From Flavobacterium reichenbachii (GTDB lineage: Bacteria; Bacteroidota; Bacteroidia; Flavobacteriales; Flavobacteriaceae): DNA of 64,000 nucleotides. Below the pieces are notes generated by a model. It saw only the letters and a program-made list of their open reading frames with translations, was not told the origin of the DNA and did not search any database. Made by a program: the position numbers and the translations under genes. Within the stretch, counting starts at the first letter, position 1. Every line of letters starts with the position of its first letter. This document shows positions 50,253 through 59,232 of this stretch, piece by piece. The DNA lies in assembly GCF_002217435.1 (NCBI RefSeq), contig NZ_MUHF01000019.1:359744-423743 (forward strand), written 5' to 3'.

Positions 50253-52556
50253 TTAATTTATTTGTACAAATTTACTTGCAATTTCAGAATTTCCATTTAC
50301 GATAATTGTTAAATCTTGATCGCCGTCTACAGTAAAAGTGGTTTCGTTGTGATTTACATCAACTTTTAGAATTTGGTTTCTGAAATTGATTTTAAACGAA
50401 TACCCTTTCCATTCTTTTGGAATTTTTGGAGAAAAATGTAATTGATTATTTTTTACTCTCATTCCGCCAAAACCTTCTACAATACTCATCCAGGTTCCCG
50501 CCATTGAGGTAATGTGGCAGCCTTCTTCGACTTCTTTATTATAATCATCCAAATCCAGACGCGATGTTCTTAAATAAAAAGTATATGCCATATCCATTTT
50601 ATCTAAAACTGCAGCCTGAATCGAGTGCACGCAAGGCGAAAGTGAACTTTCATGAACCGTAAATGATTCATAAAAATCGAAATTACGTTCTAATTCTTCT
50701 TTCGAAAAATGATCTTCGAAGAAATAGAAACATTGTAAAACATCGGCTTGTTTGATGTATGGCGAACGTAAGACGCGATCCCAAGACCATTTTTGGTTAA
50801 TTGGTCGTTGTGAACGATCTAAATCTTTTACAGGAACTAAATCTTTGTCTAAAAATCCGTCTTGTTGAAGATAAATGCCCAATTCTTTTGAAGTTGGAAA
50901 ATACATATTATCAGCCACTTTTTTCCATTCCTGAATTTCATTCGCAGAAAGCGTAACTTTCTCTAAAATGCGTTTGTGATCCGAAGGATATTCTAAAGCG
51001 ACTTTAGCAATTTGTTCTGATGCAAAATCGATACACCATTTTGCAATATAATTGGTGTAGAAATTATTGTTGATGTTGTTTTCGTATTCGTTTGGACCCG
51101 TAACTCCAAGAATAACGTATTGATTTTTTTCTTTAGAAAAAGAAGCTCTTTGATGCCAAAAACGAGCAATTCCGATTAAAACTTCTAAACCTTTTTCTGG
51201 AATGTAGGAGTAATCTCCGGTATAACGGTAATAGTTGTAAATCGCAAAAGCAATAGCTCCATTTCTATGAATTTCTTCGTGTGTGATTTCCCATTCGTTG
51301 TGACATTCTTCACCGTTCATGGTTACCATTGGGTACAAAGCTGCGCCGTTTTTGAAACCCAAATTGTCTTTGGCATTTTCAATCGCTTTATCCAATTGAT
51401 TGAATCTGTAAGTCAATAAATTTCTGGCAACCTGCTGATCTTTTGTTGCCATATAAAACGGAATGCAATACGCTTCAGTATCCCAATATGTTGATCCGCC
51501 GTATTTTTCTCCGGTGAAACCTTTTGGACCAATGTTCAAACGAGAATCTTTTCCTAAATAAGTTTGATTTAATTGAAAAATATTGAAACGAATTCCTTGT
51601 TGTGCTTTTACATCGCCGTCAATAGTAATATCTGACATTTCCCAGATTTTTGCCCAAGCATCAATTTGATTTTGAAGAAGTGCATCGTATCCTGAATTTA
51701 CTGCCGATTTTATTACTTTTTCGGCTCCAGCCAAAGTGTTTTCGTGGTTCAAAGAAACCGTGTAACCCCCAATTTTCTGAATTGCTGAGGTTTGTCCTTT
51801 TGCAATTATAGTTCCGTAAGTATACTGAACTTTATCTGTCGTTGAATCGATTGTAGAGGGCGAAACATGAATATTTTCTCCGTTTGCTAAAATCGTATTG
51901 TGCATGAAAGTCGTAACTTTAAAATGCGTTTTAAAAGTCTGCGCGGTTACAAAAGCTTCGTTTGTACCTTTTTTTACTTCAAGCGGTTCCCAGAATTTTT
52001 CATCCCAGTTGGCATCTTCATTGGTAACTCCGGCATCTACATAAGGTTTGTAAACAATTTTTGCATCTTTGTTTAGAGGCGTAATTTCATATTTAATGAT
52101 TCCGGCTTCGTCTAAATCTAATGAAAGAAAACGACGAACGTTTACGGCAATTTCAGTTCCGTTTTTTAGAGTTGCTTCAAAAGAACGATTGTACCATCCT
52201 TCTTTCATATTCAATTCTCTGCGGAAGTTTCTAACTTCTGTACAGGTATTTAAATCAAGATTTTCTTCATTGATTTCGATGTCAATTCCAATCCAGTTTG
52301 GAGCGTTTAACACTTTGGCAAAATATTTCGGATAACCGTTTTTCCACCAGCCCACTTTTGTTTTGTCCGGATAATAAATTCCGGCAATATAACTTCCCTG
52401 AAAAGTTTCAGCAGAATATTTTTCTTCAAAATTGGCGCGTTGTCCCATAGCGCCGTTCCCGATACTAAAAAGACTTTCAGATGATTTTACTCTCTCCGCA
52501 TCAAATCCTTCTTCGATAATAGACCAATTGTCTGGTTTTATATAATCTTGGTTCAT
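50253..52556 (-). CDS. GH65 maltose phosphorylase-like enzyme
   Basis: A 767-residue cytosolic GH65 protein. The N-terminal beta-sandwich (about 1-270, SLFSIGNGAMGQRANFEE) leads to the (alpha/alpha)6 barrel with general-acid E490 in VTGPNEYENN and substrate motif GGSTYWDTEAYC (354-364); a small C-terminal beta domain follows. Full length for maltose phosphorylases, which turn maltose and phosphate into glucose and beta-glucose-1-phosphate. The adjacent beta-phosphoglucomutase gene supports maltose (or kojibiose/trehalose-type) phosphorolysis; specificity is inferred from locus context. Confidence 0.94.
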   Translation of the reverse strand: MNQDYIKPDNWSIIEEGFDAERVKSSESLFSIGNGAMGQRANFEEKYSAETFQGSYIAGIYYPDKTKVGWWKNGYPKYFAKVLNAPNWIGIDIEINEENLDLNTCTEVRNFRRELNMKEGWYNRSFEATLKNGTEIAVNVRRFLSLDLDEAGIIKYEITPLNKDAKIVYKPYVDAGVTNEDANWDEKFWEPLEVKKGTNEAFVTAQTFKTHFKVTTFMHNTILANGENIHVSPSTIDSTTDKVQYTYGTIIAKGQTSAIQKIGGYTVSLNHENTLAGAEKVIKSAVNSGYDALLQNQIDAWAKIWEMSDITIDGDVKAQQGIRFNIFQLNQTYLGKDSRLNIGPKGFTGEKYGGSTYWDTEAYCIPFYMATKDQQVARNLLTYRFNQLDKAIENAKDNLGFKNGAALYPMVTMNGEECHNEWEITHEEIHRNGAIAFAIYNYYRYTGDYSYIPEKGLEVLIGIARFWHQRASFSKEKNQYVILGVTGPNEYENNINNNFYTNYIAKWCIDFASEQIAKVALEYPSDHKRILEKVTLSANEIQEWKKVADNMYFPTSKELGIYLQQDGFLDKDLVPVKDLDRSQRPINQKWSWDRVLRSPYIKQADVLQCFYFFEDHFSKEELERNFDFYESFTVHESSLSPCVHSIQAAVLDKMDMAYTFYLRTSRLDLDDYNKEVEEGCHITSMAGTWMSIVEGFGGMRVKNNQLHFSPKIPKEWKGYSFKINFRNQILKVDVNHNETTFTVDGDQDLTIIVNGNSEIASKFVQIN

Positions 52557-52604
52557 CTTTTAAATTAGATAATATGGCAATTTTTGGAATTAGAAAATGT
52601 GTCA

Positions 52605-52746
52605 ATTTGATAATTAGATAATTATTTTTTGGCGCTTTTCTTTACCTTTTGAATTGCTTGGTTGTTCTACGTTTTTTTAAGGTGAAATAATTTGTCGATT
52701 TGATAATTAGATAATTCTCATTTTAGAAATTATCTAATTATCAAAT
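52605..52746. repeat. attagataatt phrase: direct and inverted copies
   Basis: An identical 19-bp phrase (core atttgataattagata) occurs as direct copies at 52605-52623 and 52698-52716 and inverted at 52728-52746, the last two forming a hairpin with an 11-base loop. No gene. Confidence 0.85.
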
Positions 52747-52750
52747 TTTC

Positions 52751-53404
52751 TCATTGACTAATTAAATCGTTAATAAAGCTTGTTTCGATTTGGGTAAAAT
52801 CTTTAAAAATATAATCAGCTTCATGTAAAATTGTTTCCTCACCAATTCCCACACTTACCATTTCTCCTATGTTTGCTGCCTGAATTCCGGCAACGGAATC
52901 TTCAAATACAATTGAATTTTTAGGATCAATATTTAATAATTGAGCCGCTTTTAAGAATACTTCAGGATCTGGTTTTGCATTGGTAACGTCGTTTCCGTCT
53001 ACAATAACATCGAAATACGAAATGATTCCTGTTTTCTCTAAAATTGGCCTTGCATTTTTACTGGCAGAGCCTAATGCAATTCCTTGATTTTTATCTTTTA
53101 ATAGTTTTAGAATTTTAAAAACTCCTGGAAGAATCTCACTTTCATCCATGTCAACTAAATAAGATAAGTAATCTTCGTTTTTTTGAATTAACCATTTGTC
53201 TTTGTCTTCCTGCGAAGCCTGAACATTTCCTAATTCAAGTATAATATCCAACGAACGAACGCGGCTCACGCCTTTAAGAAGCTCGTTATTTTCGTGTGTA
53301 AAATTTATGTTTAAAGATTGAGCGATTTTCTGCCAAGCCAAAAAATGGTATTTAGCAGTGTCAACAATTACTCCGTCAAGGTCGAATATGAATGCTTTTT
53401 TCAT
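52751..53404 (-). CDS. pgmB: Beta-phosphoglucomutase
   Basis: A 217-residue HAD-superfamily phosphotransferase with the beta-phosphoglucomutase signature: FDLDGVIVDTAKYHFLAWQ (D8 nucleophile and D10), GVSRVRSLDIIL in the cap and KNARPILEKTGI, VFEDSVAGIQAA in the core. It converts beta-glucose-1-phosphate, the product of the adjacent GH65 phosphorylase, to glucose-6-phosphate. It starts 16 bases after the MFS transporter stop on the same strand, so both belong to the transporter transcript. Confidence 0.95.
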   Translation of the reverse strand: MKKAFIFDLDGVIVDTAKYHFLAWQKIAQSLNINFTHENNELLKGVSRVRSLDIILELGNVQASQEDKDKWLIQKNEDYLSYLVDMDESEILPGVFKILKLLKDKNQGIALGSASKNARPILEKTGIISYFDVIVDGNDVTNAKPDPEVFLKAAQLLNIDPKNSIVFEDSVAGIQAANIGEMVSVGIGEETILHEADYIFKDFTQIETSFINDLISQ

Positions 53405-53420
53405 TATAATTGAATTCTTC

Positions 53421-54776
53421 TTATGATTTTTGAATAGTGTCGTCTACATCTTTTACTTTGTAAACCAAAAGAGCGGCAATTAAGAAACTTACTCCGCTTG
53501 TAATTAAGGCGTAAATAGCATCGCCGTTGTAAAGGTATTTTACAATTGGACCTCCAATAAGTGCATTTACAATCTGTGGAATAACAACAAAGAAGTTGAA
53601 AATCCCCATGTAAACTCCCATCTTTTTAGGAGCAATTGATCCTGCAAGAATTGCATAAGGCATAGCTAAGATACTTGCCCAGGCAACTCCAATTAAAACC
53701 ATTGGTAATACAACCCAGTCTTCATTTGGCATAAAATAAATAGAAATTAAACCAATTCCTCCAATAATTAATGAGACTGCGTGAGTTGATTTTCTTCCGA
53801 TTTTTTTAGCGATATAAGGCAAAAAGAACAGTGCAATAATGGCAGAAACTAAATTGTAAACTCCAAATAGAATTCCGACCCAGTCTCCGGCATCTTGATA
53901 TTGCTGGCTTGAAGTATCGTTTAATGGTAAACCGTAAATATGATGTGCAATTGCTGGTGTTGTAAAAACCCACATTCCGAATAATCCAAACCAGGAAAAA
54001 AACTGCACCCAGCTAAGCTGACGCATTGTGGCTGGCATTTTTGCAAAATCGGTAAAAATGTCTGTAAGTTTTGACTTTTCATCAGAAGGAACATCGACTT
54101 CACTTTGTGGATCTTCAAAATTGGCTAATTCTTCAGGAGAATATTCTTTTGTTGTAAACAGCGTTACTAAAATTGATCCTATTAAAACTGCTGCTCCAAT
54201 AATAAAGGATAAAGTCAGATTTAATGGGACACTTCCCGGAACTGTGCTGTTTGAAACATGAAAATACTTGGTTAAAACGTATGGCAATGCCGAACCAATT
54301 ACGGCTCCAAAACCAATTAATGAAGTCTGAATACTGAAACCTGCTGTACGCTGATCAGTTCTTAAATTGTCACCTACTAGAGCGCGAAATGGCTCCATGG
54401 CAATATTGAAAGACGCGTCCATGATCATTAACATTCCGGCTCCAACCCATAAGGCAGGTAAAACAGAAATGAAGATATTAGCTTGCGGCATTAAAATTAA
54501 TCCTACTGAAGCTAAAATCGCACCTACAAGAAAGAAAGGTTTTCGTCTGCCGAATCTCCCCCAGGTATTGTCGCTGTAATGACCAATAATGGGTTGCACT
54601 ATTAATCCCATAAGGGGAGCAATAATCCAGAACCACGAAAGTTCATGTACGTCGGCACCAAAAATTTGAAGAATTCTGCTGGCATTTGCATTCTGAAGTG
54701 CGAATCCCATTTGTATTCCTAAGAAACCGAAACTCATGTTCCAAATTTCCCAGAAACTTAATTTACGCTTTTCCAT
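53421..54776 (-). CDS. MFS sugar transporter (SLC45/maltose-type)
   Basis: A 451-residue 12-helix MFS carrier of the SLC45-like disaccharide:H+ symporter group. Marks: FLGIQMGFALQNANASRIL, the PLMGLIVQPIIGHYSDNTWGRFGRRKPF loop motif (quoted in part: GHYSDNTWGRFGRRKPF), MDASFNIAMEPFRALVGDN and LPYIAKKIGRKSTH. It should import maltose or small maltodextrins from the periplasm. First gene of the transporter-pgmB-GH65 group, with a candidate LacI-type operator 24 bases upstream of its start. Complete. Confidence 0.93.
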   Translation of the reverse strand: MEKRKLSFWEIWNMSFGFLGIQMGFALQNANASRILQIFGADVHELSWFWIIAPLMGLIVQPIIGHYSDNTWGRFGRRKPFFLVGAILASVGLILMPQANIFISVLPALWVGAGMLMIMDASFNIAMEPFRALVGDNLRTDQRTAGFSIQTSLIGFGAVIGSALPYVLTKYFHVSNSTVPGSVPLNLTLSFIIGAAVLIGSILVTLFTTKEYSPEELANFEDPQSEVDVPSDEKSKLTDIFTDFAKMPATMRQLSWVQFFSWFGLFGMWVFTTPAIAHHIYGLPLNDTSSQQYQDAGDWVGILFGVYNLVSAIIALFFLPYIAKKIGRKSTHAVSLIIGGIGLISIYFMPNEDWVVLPMVLIGVAWASILAMPYAILAGSIAPKKMGVYMGIFNFFVVIPQIVNALIGGPIVKYLYNGDAIYALITSGVSFLIAALLVYKVKDVDDTIQKS

Positions 54777-54799
54777 TATCGTAATTTGAAAAATTATAC

Positions 54800-54818
54800 G
54801 ATAAGCGCTTTGCTTATC
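54800..54818 (-). promoter_or_regulatory. Candidate LacI-type operator before the MFS gene
   Basis: gataagc (54800-54806) and gcttatc (54812-54818) form an inverted repeat, and its left part contains the palindrome aagcgctt, the central core seen in many LacI/GalR-family operators. It sits 24 bases upstream of the MFS start and next to the lacI gene. Binding is inferred. Confidence 0.45.
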
Positions 54819-54899
54819 AAAACTTACTGTTTTTTTCGAAGTAAAAGTAAAAGCTTTGACGGCCGTAAAAGTATAAATTAATTTTAGATATATGCTAAC

Positions 54900-54930
54900 A
54901 AAAAAGCCACAAATATTATTTATGGCTTTA
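54900..54930 (-). terminator. Terminator of the lacI-family gene
   Basis: 7-bp stem (54903-54909 / 54923-54929) followed on the minus strand by TTTTTT, 24 bases past the regulator's stop. It separates the regulator from the MFS gene. Confidence 0.6.
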
Positions 54931-54952
54931 GAATATGTTGATTTTAAGAAAA

Positions 54953-55984
54953 TTAATCGGTTGATTCTCTTTTTATAAGATGTGTTTCTATCACTTCGGT
55001 AGTATAGTTTTCATTTTCTTCTTCTTCGTCATCGTGTCCGGCTTCGAGTCGTTCGATAAGCATTTTAGCTGCTTTATTTCCCATTTTTTCGCCGCTTTGG
55101 CTTACTGTTGTAATGCTTGGAGTGGAATATTTTGAGATGATTCCATCTGTAAAAGCAATTACAGCTAAATCTTCGGGAACTTTAAGTCCCATTTTGCTGG
55201 CTGTTTTGATAATAGTTACTGCAAAAAGTTCATTTACAGCAAAAACAGCGTCAAATGCACGATCGTGTAAAAGCTGACTGATCGTGATTTCGCAGGTATC
55301 TACATCTTCAATTTTAATAATTAAATCTTCGTTGAAAGGTAATCCGTTGTCTAATAAAGCTTTTTCGTAGCCATCGGTTCTTAGTTTTCCAACGCTTACA
55401 TAATCGACAGTGGTTACTAACGCGATTTTTTTTCTTCCATTATCAATCAAACTTTGAACGGCTTCATAGGCTGCGGCTTTGTCATCAATAATTACTTTAT
55501 CGCATAAAATATCATTGGTTACACGATCGAACATGACAACCGGCATTCCTTGATTAATAACTTCTGTAATGTGGTGGAAATCACCTTTGTATTGGGTTTC
55601 TTTAGAAAGAGACATGATAAAACCATCGATACTTCCGTTGGCTAACATCTCCATATTCAGGACTTCTTTATCAAAAGAATCATCAGATAAACAAATAACA
55701 ACGCTATAGCCATTTTCATTGGCAACCTGCTCAATTCCGTTGATTACAGTGGAGAAAAAATAATGTACAATTTCCGGAATGATAATACCAATACTCTTGG
55801 TTTTTCGATTTTTTAAACTAAGGGCAATGTTGTTGGGTTTATAGTTGTAAAACTTTGCAAAAGCCTGCACTTTTAGGCGTGTTTCTTCTCCAATTTCCAG
55901 ACTGTTTCTAAGTGATTTTGAGACAGTTGAAATCGATACATCAAGTTCTTTTGCAATCTGTTTTAGGGTGATTTTGCGTTTCAT
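54953..55984 (-). CDS. LacI-family transcriptional regulator
   Basis: A 343-residue regulator with an N-terminal LacI HTH (residues about 4-55: LKQIAKELDVSISTVSKS, then a hinge with YKPNNIALSLK) and a periplasmic-binding-protein-like sensor domain (about 60-335). The motif VFDRVTND and TPSITTVSQSGEKMG are typical. It presumably controls the alpha-glucan genes on both sides in response to a maltose-type effector; it is divergent from susC and followed by its own terminator. Activator or repressor is not decidable from sequence. Confidence 0.93.
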   Translation of the reverse strand: MKRKITLKQIAKELDVSISTVSKSLRNSLEIGEETRLKVQAFAKFYNYKPNNIALSLKNRKTKSIGIIIPEIVHYFFSTVINGIEQVANENGYSVVICLSDDSFDKEVLNMEMLANGSIDGFIMSLSKETQYKGDFHHITEVINQGMPVVMFDRVTNDILCDKVIIDDKAAAYEAVQSLIDNGRKKIALVTTVDYVSVGKLRTDGYEKALLDNGLPFNEDLIIKIEDVDTCEITISQLLHDRAFDAVFAVNELFAVTIIKTASKMGLKVPEDLAVIAFTDGIISKYSTPSITTVSQSGEKMGNKAAKMLIERLEAGHDDEEEENENYTTEVIETHLIKRESTD

Positions 55985-56089
55985 GATTTAAATTGAAATA
56001 AATCTAATTAATAATAAAGGTATCTTAAATTTTTATAATTGATAATTTTTGAGTGAAAAGATTACAAAAAATAGAAAGTTTTCAACACT

Positions 56090-56136
56090 ATCACGTTTTC
56101 GTAACTCATTAAAAATTGTGATTGGTTGATCACGTT
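56090..56136. promoter_or_regulatory. Two atcacgtt direct repeats upstream of susC
   Basis: atcacgtt occurs at 56090-56097 and 56129-56136, the second overlapping the -33 region of the susC promoter. These may be regulator-binding half-sites; inferred. Confidence 0.35.
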
Positions 56137-56154
56137 AATAAATTCATAATTTTG
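56126..56154 (+). promoter_or_regulatory. susC promoter (TTG-N18-TAATTTTG)
   Basis: TTG at 56126-56128 and TAATTTTG at 56147-56154 match the Bacteroidota -33/-7 consensus with 18-base spacing. It predicts a leader of about 60 bases before the susC ATG. Confidence 0.65.
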
Positions 56155-56219
56155 AAATTCGAAGTAAAATTAAAAACTTAACTAACAATCACAAACTCAA
56201 ACTAATTTAAACAAAAAGT

Positions 56220-59195
56220 ATGAAAACAATTTACAAAAAGTTGTTATTTTTATTCCTATTGTTGCCGTTTACTGTACTAGCTCAAAGTACTGTAACAGGA
56301 ACTGTTCTTGATAAAGCAACAGGACAGCCAATACCGGGTGTAAATATAAGTGTACAAGGTGCTCCAGGTGGGTCATCTACCGGATTTGATGGAAATTTTC
56401 AACTATCAAATGTTAAAGCTGGCAATAAAATTGTAGTCTCTTTTATTGGCTACAAAACAGAAACTATCGACTATACAGGACAAAAATCGTTAAACGTTTC
56501 CTTAGAAGAAGATACCAATCAGCTTAAAGAAGTTGTGGTACAGGTAGGTTATGGTACTGTTAAGAAAAAAGATGCAACAGGTTCTGTATCTCAAATTTCG
56601 GCAAAAGAATTTAACAAAGGTATTAACGTTACTCCAGAGAGTTTGATCAGTGGTCGTATTTCTGGTGTTAATGTAACTGGAGGAGGAGCTCCTGGAGCAA
56701 AAGCAGATATCAGAATTCGTGGAGGATCTTCTTTAAATGCTTCAAATGAGCCGTTAATTATTTTAGACGGACTGCCTTTGAGTAATACTAAACCAGAAGG
56801 ATCTACAAGTATTTTATCTACAATTGATCCTAATGATATCGAATCTTTTACTGTTCTTAAAGATGCTTCTGCTGCTGCAATCTACGGATCCAGAGCTGCA
56901 AATGGTGTAATTGTTATTACTACTAAAAAAGGAGCAAAAGGCGGAATAAAAGTTAATTTTAGTTCTCAAGTTGGTGTCAATACTGTAGCAAATACTGTGG
57001 ATGTAATGAGTGCAGATCAATTTCGTGAATTGGTTAACACAAAAGGTACTCCGGCTCAGCAGGCTTTGTTGGGGAATGCAAATACAAACTGGCAAGACGA
57101 AATCTTTCATACCGCTTTAACAACAAACAATAATATCTCTGTAAGTGGCTCTTTATTTAATAAATTACCAGTTCGTTTATCTGTTGGAAATGTTGATAAT
57201 CCTGGAATCCTAAGAAACACTTCTTTTGAAAGAACTACGACATCGATATCGCTAAATCCGGTTTTATTTGATAATCACTTAAAAATTGATATCAGCGGAA
57301 ATTTATCTTTTGGTAAAAACCAATTTCAAGACGAGGGAGCTATTATTGGAAGCGCTATAGGATTTGATCCTACGCAGCCGGTTTATCAGGCTGGTTCTCG
57401 TTATGGAGGATATTTTGAATGGCTGGAGCCAACTGGAAACTTACCGTTATTACCGGCCAGAAATCCTGTTGCAAGATTGAATCAAGATGACAGAAGAGCA
57501 ACTTCTACAAGAAAATGGGGGAATGTTAGATTAGATTACAAACTTCATTTCTTTGAAGATTTAAGAGCTGTTGTAGAAGCTGGTATCGACAGATTTGACA
57601 GTAGCGGCTATACTGAAGTAAGTACACAAAGTGCTTTAGGATATCAGCCAAAACCATTTAATGGACCAGATTATGTAAACTTAGGAAACTATTCAAGCTA
57701 CACAGATGCACTTCAGAATAAAAATTTAAATGCCTATTTTAATTATATTAAAGATTTAGGTAAAATTAAAATTGATGCAACTGCTGGTTACAACTACCAA
57801 TTGTTTCAAAGAGAAAAATACCAATCAGGAGAGACTAGACAGCCTAATCCTAATGAAGATGTTACTACTGAGCCGGATGTTAACTTACAATCGTTCTTCG
57901 GACGTTTGAATTTAGGGTACGACAGCAGGTATTTATTAACTTTAAATTACAGAAGAGACGGAACTTCTCGTTTTTCTGAAGATAACAGATGGGGGAATTT
58001 TGCCGGTGGTGCTTTTGCATGGAATTTATCTGAAGAAGCTTTCTTAAAAGATAATGCGACTTTTTCAACTTTAAAATTAAGAGTTGGATACGGAACTACA
58101 GGTCAGCAGGATATTTCTGCTCAATATGATTATTTGCGAAGAGTAACTTTGGGAACAATTAACTCTCAGTACGTTTTTGGCAACACTGTTTATTCAACAG
58201 CGCGACCAGAAGGATATAATGAAAATATTAAATGGGAAGAATTGGCAGAGGCTAACGTTGGTATTGATTACGGATTCTTCAACGATAGAATTACAGGATC
58301 GATCAACTATTTTGATAAAAAATCTACAGATTTATTAGCAGATATTGCAGTTCCTGATGGTGCAAATATTAGAAATCAAGGTTTCTTTAATATTGGTAGT
58401 GTAAGAACTAAAGGGGTTGAGTTTAGTATTGCATCTGATATTGTTAAAACGGATAATTTGACTTGGAATGTAGCTTTTAATACTACATATATCGATCAAA
58501 ATATTTCTGAATTAGGAATTACAGTTCCAGGTTTTCAGGGTTATTTAACGGGAGATAATATAGCTGGTGGAAATGGAAATAAAATCCTTATCAACTCAGT
58601 AGGATTTGCACCAAATTCATTTTTTGTATACGAGCAATTATATGATGCTAACAAAAGACCAATTGCAGGAGCTTATGCTGATAGAAACGGAGACGGAAAA
58701 ATTGATGCAGGCGACCGTTACAGAGCTGGTAAAGCAGCGCCAGATTACACTTTTGGTTTGTTTTCTACTTTAAACTACAAAAAGTTTGATTTTACAATGA
58801 ACTGGAGAGCAAGTGTAGGAAATCATATTTTTGACAATGTAAGTTCTAATTTGGGTTATTCTGATGCTGGATTAAGAAGACAAACCGATTTGTCTAACGT
58901 AAGTTCAGATTACTATAACACTGGTTTTACTTTTGAAGATAACGGAACTTCACGCTATTTGTCTGATTATTTTGTAAAAGATGCTTCTTTTATAAAATTA
59001 GATAATGTTACTCTTGGATATACTTTTGATAAAACAATTATTAAAGCTGCTTCTTTGAGATTTACAGCAGGAGTTCAGAATGTTTTTATTCTAACTAAAT
59101 ACAATGGTTTAGATCCTGAGAAATTCAACGGAATTGATAATAATGTTTATCCAAGAGCAAGAACATTCTTGTTCGGAGTAAATGCGAATTTCTAA
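56220..59195 (+). CDS. susC: SusC/RagA-family TonB-linked outer-membrane importer
   Basis: A 991-residue SusC-type importer: signal peptide (1-22, ending VLAQ), carboxypeptidase-D-like domain (about 24-105), TonB/plug region (LKEVVVQVGYGTVKKKDATG, SLNASNEPLIILDGLPLS, DASAAAIYGSRAANGVIVIT) and a 22-strand barrel ending in the terminal phenylalanine of FLFGVNANF. With the SusD-type lipoprotein encoded just downstream it forms the outer-membrane complex that imports maltooligosaccharides. It has a good promoter (56126-56154) and is divergent from the lacI-family regulator. Confidence 0.96.
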   Translation: MKTIYKKLLFLFLLLPFTVLAQSTVTGTVLDKATGQPIPGVNISVQGAPGGSSTGFDGNFQLSNVKAGNKIVVSFIGYKTETIDYTGQKSLNVSLEEDTNQLKEVVVQVGYGTVKKKDATGSVSQISAKEFNKGINVTPESLISGRISGVNVTGGGAPGAKADIRIRGGSSLNASNEPLIILDGLPLSNTKPEGSTSILSTIDPNDIESFTVLKDASAAAIYGSRAANGVIVITTKKGAKGGIKVNFSSQVGVNTVANTVDVMSADQFRELVNTKGTPAQQALLGNANTNWQDEIFHTALTTNNNISVSGSLFNKLPVRLSVGNVDNPGILRNTSFERTTTSISLNPVLFDNHLKIDISGNLSFGKNQFQDEGAIIGSAIGFDPTQPVYQAGSRYGGYFEWLEPTGNLPLLPARNPVARLNQDDRRATSTRKWGNVRLDYKLHFFEDLRAVVEAGIDRFDSSGYTEVSTQSALGYQPKPFNGPDYVNLGNYSSYTDALQNKNLNAYFNYIKDLGKIKIDATAGYNYQLFQREKYQSGETRQPNPNEDVTTEPDVNLQSFFGRLNLGYDSRYLLTLNYRRDGTSRFSEDNRWGNFAGGAFAWNLSEEAFLKDNATFSTLKLRVGYGTTGQQDISAQYDYLRRVTLGTINSQYVFGNTVYSTARPEGYNENIKWEELAEANVGIDYGFFNDRITGSINYFDKKSTDLLADIAVPDGANIRNQGFFNIGSVRTKGVEFSIASDIVKTDNLTWNVAFNTTYIDQNISELGITVPGFQGYLTGDNIAGGNGNKILINSVGFAPNSFFVYEQLYDANKRPIAGAYADRNGDGKIDAGDRYRAGKAAPDYTFGLFSTLNYKKFDFTMNWRASVGNHIFDNVSSNLGYSDAGLRRQTDLSNVSSDYYNTGFTFEDNGTSRYLSDYFVKDASFIKLDNVTLGYTFDKTIIKAASLRFTAGVQNVFILTKYNGLDPEKFNGIDNNVYPRARTFLFGVNANF

Positions 59196-59232
59196 TAGTA
59201 GACTGAAAATCAAAAATTTAAAAACAAACAAA

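Noticed and set aside
59182..59232. In-frame ATG extension of susD overlapping susC
   Set aside because: It would bury the lipoprotein signal peptide, which starts properly at 59233.
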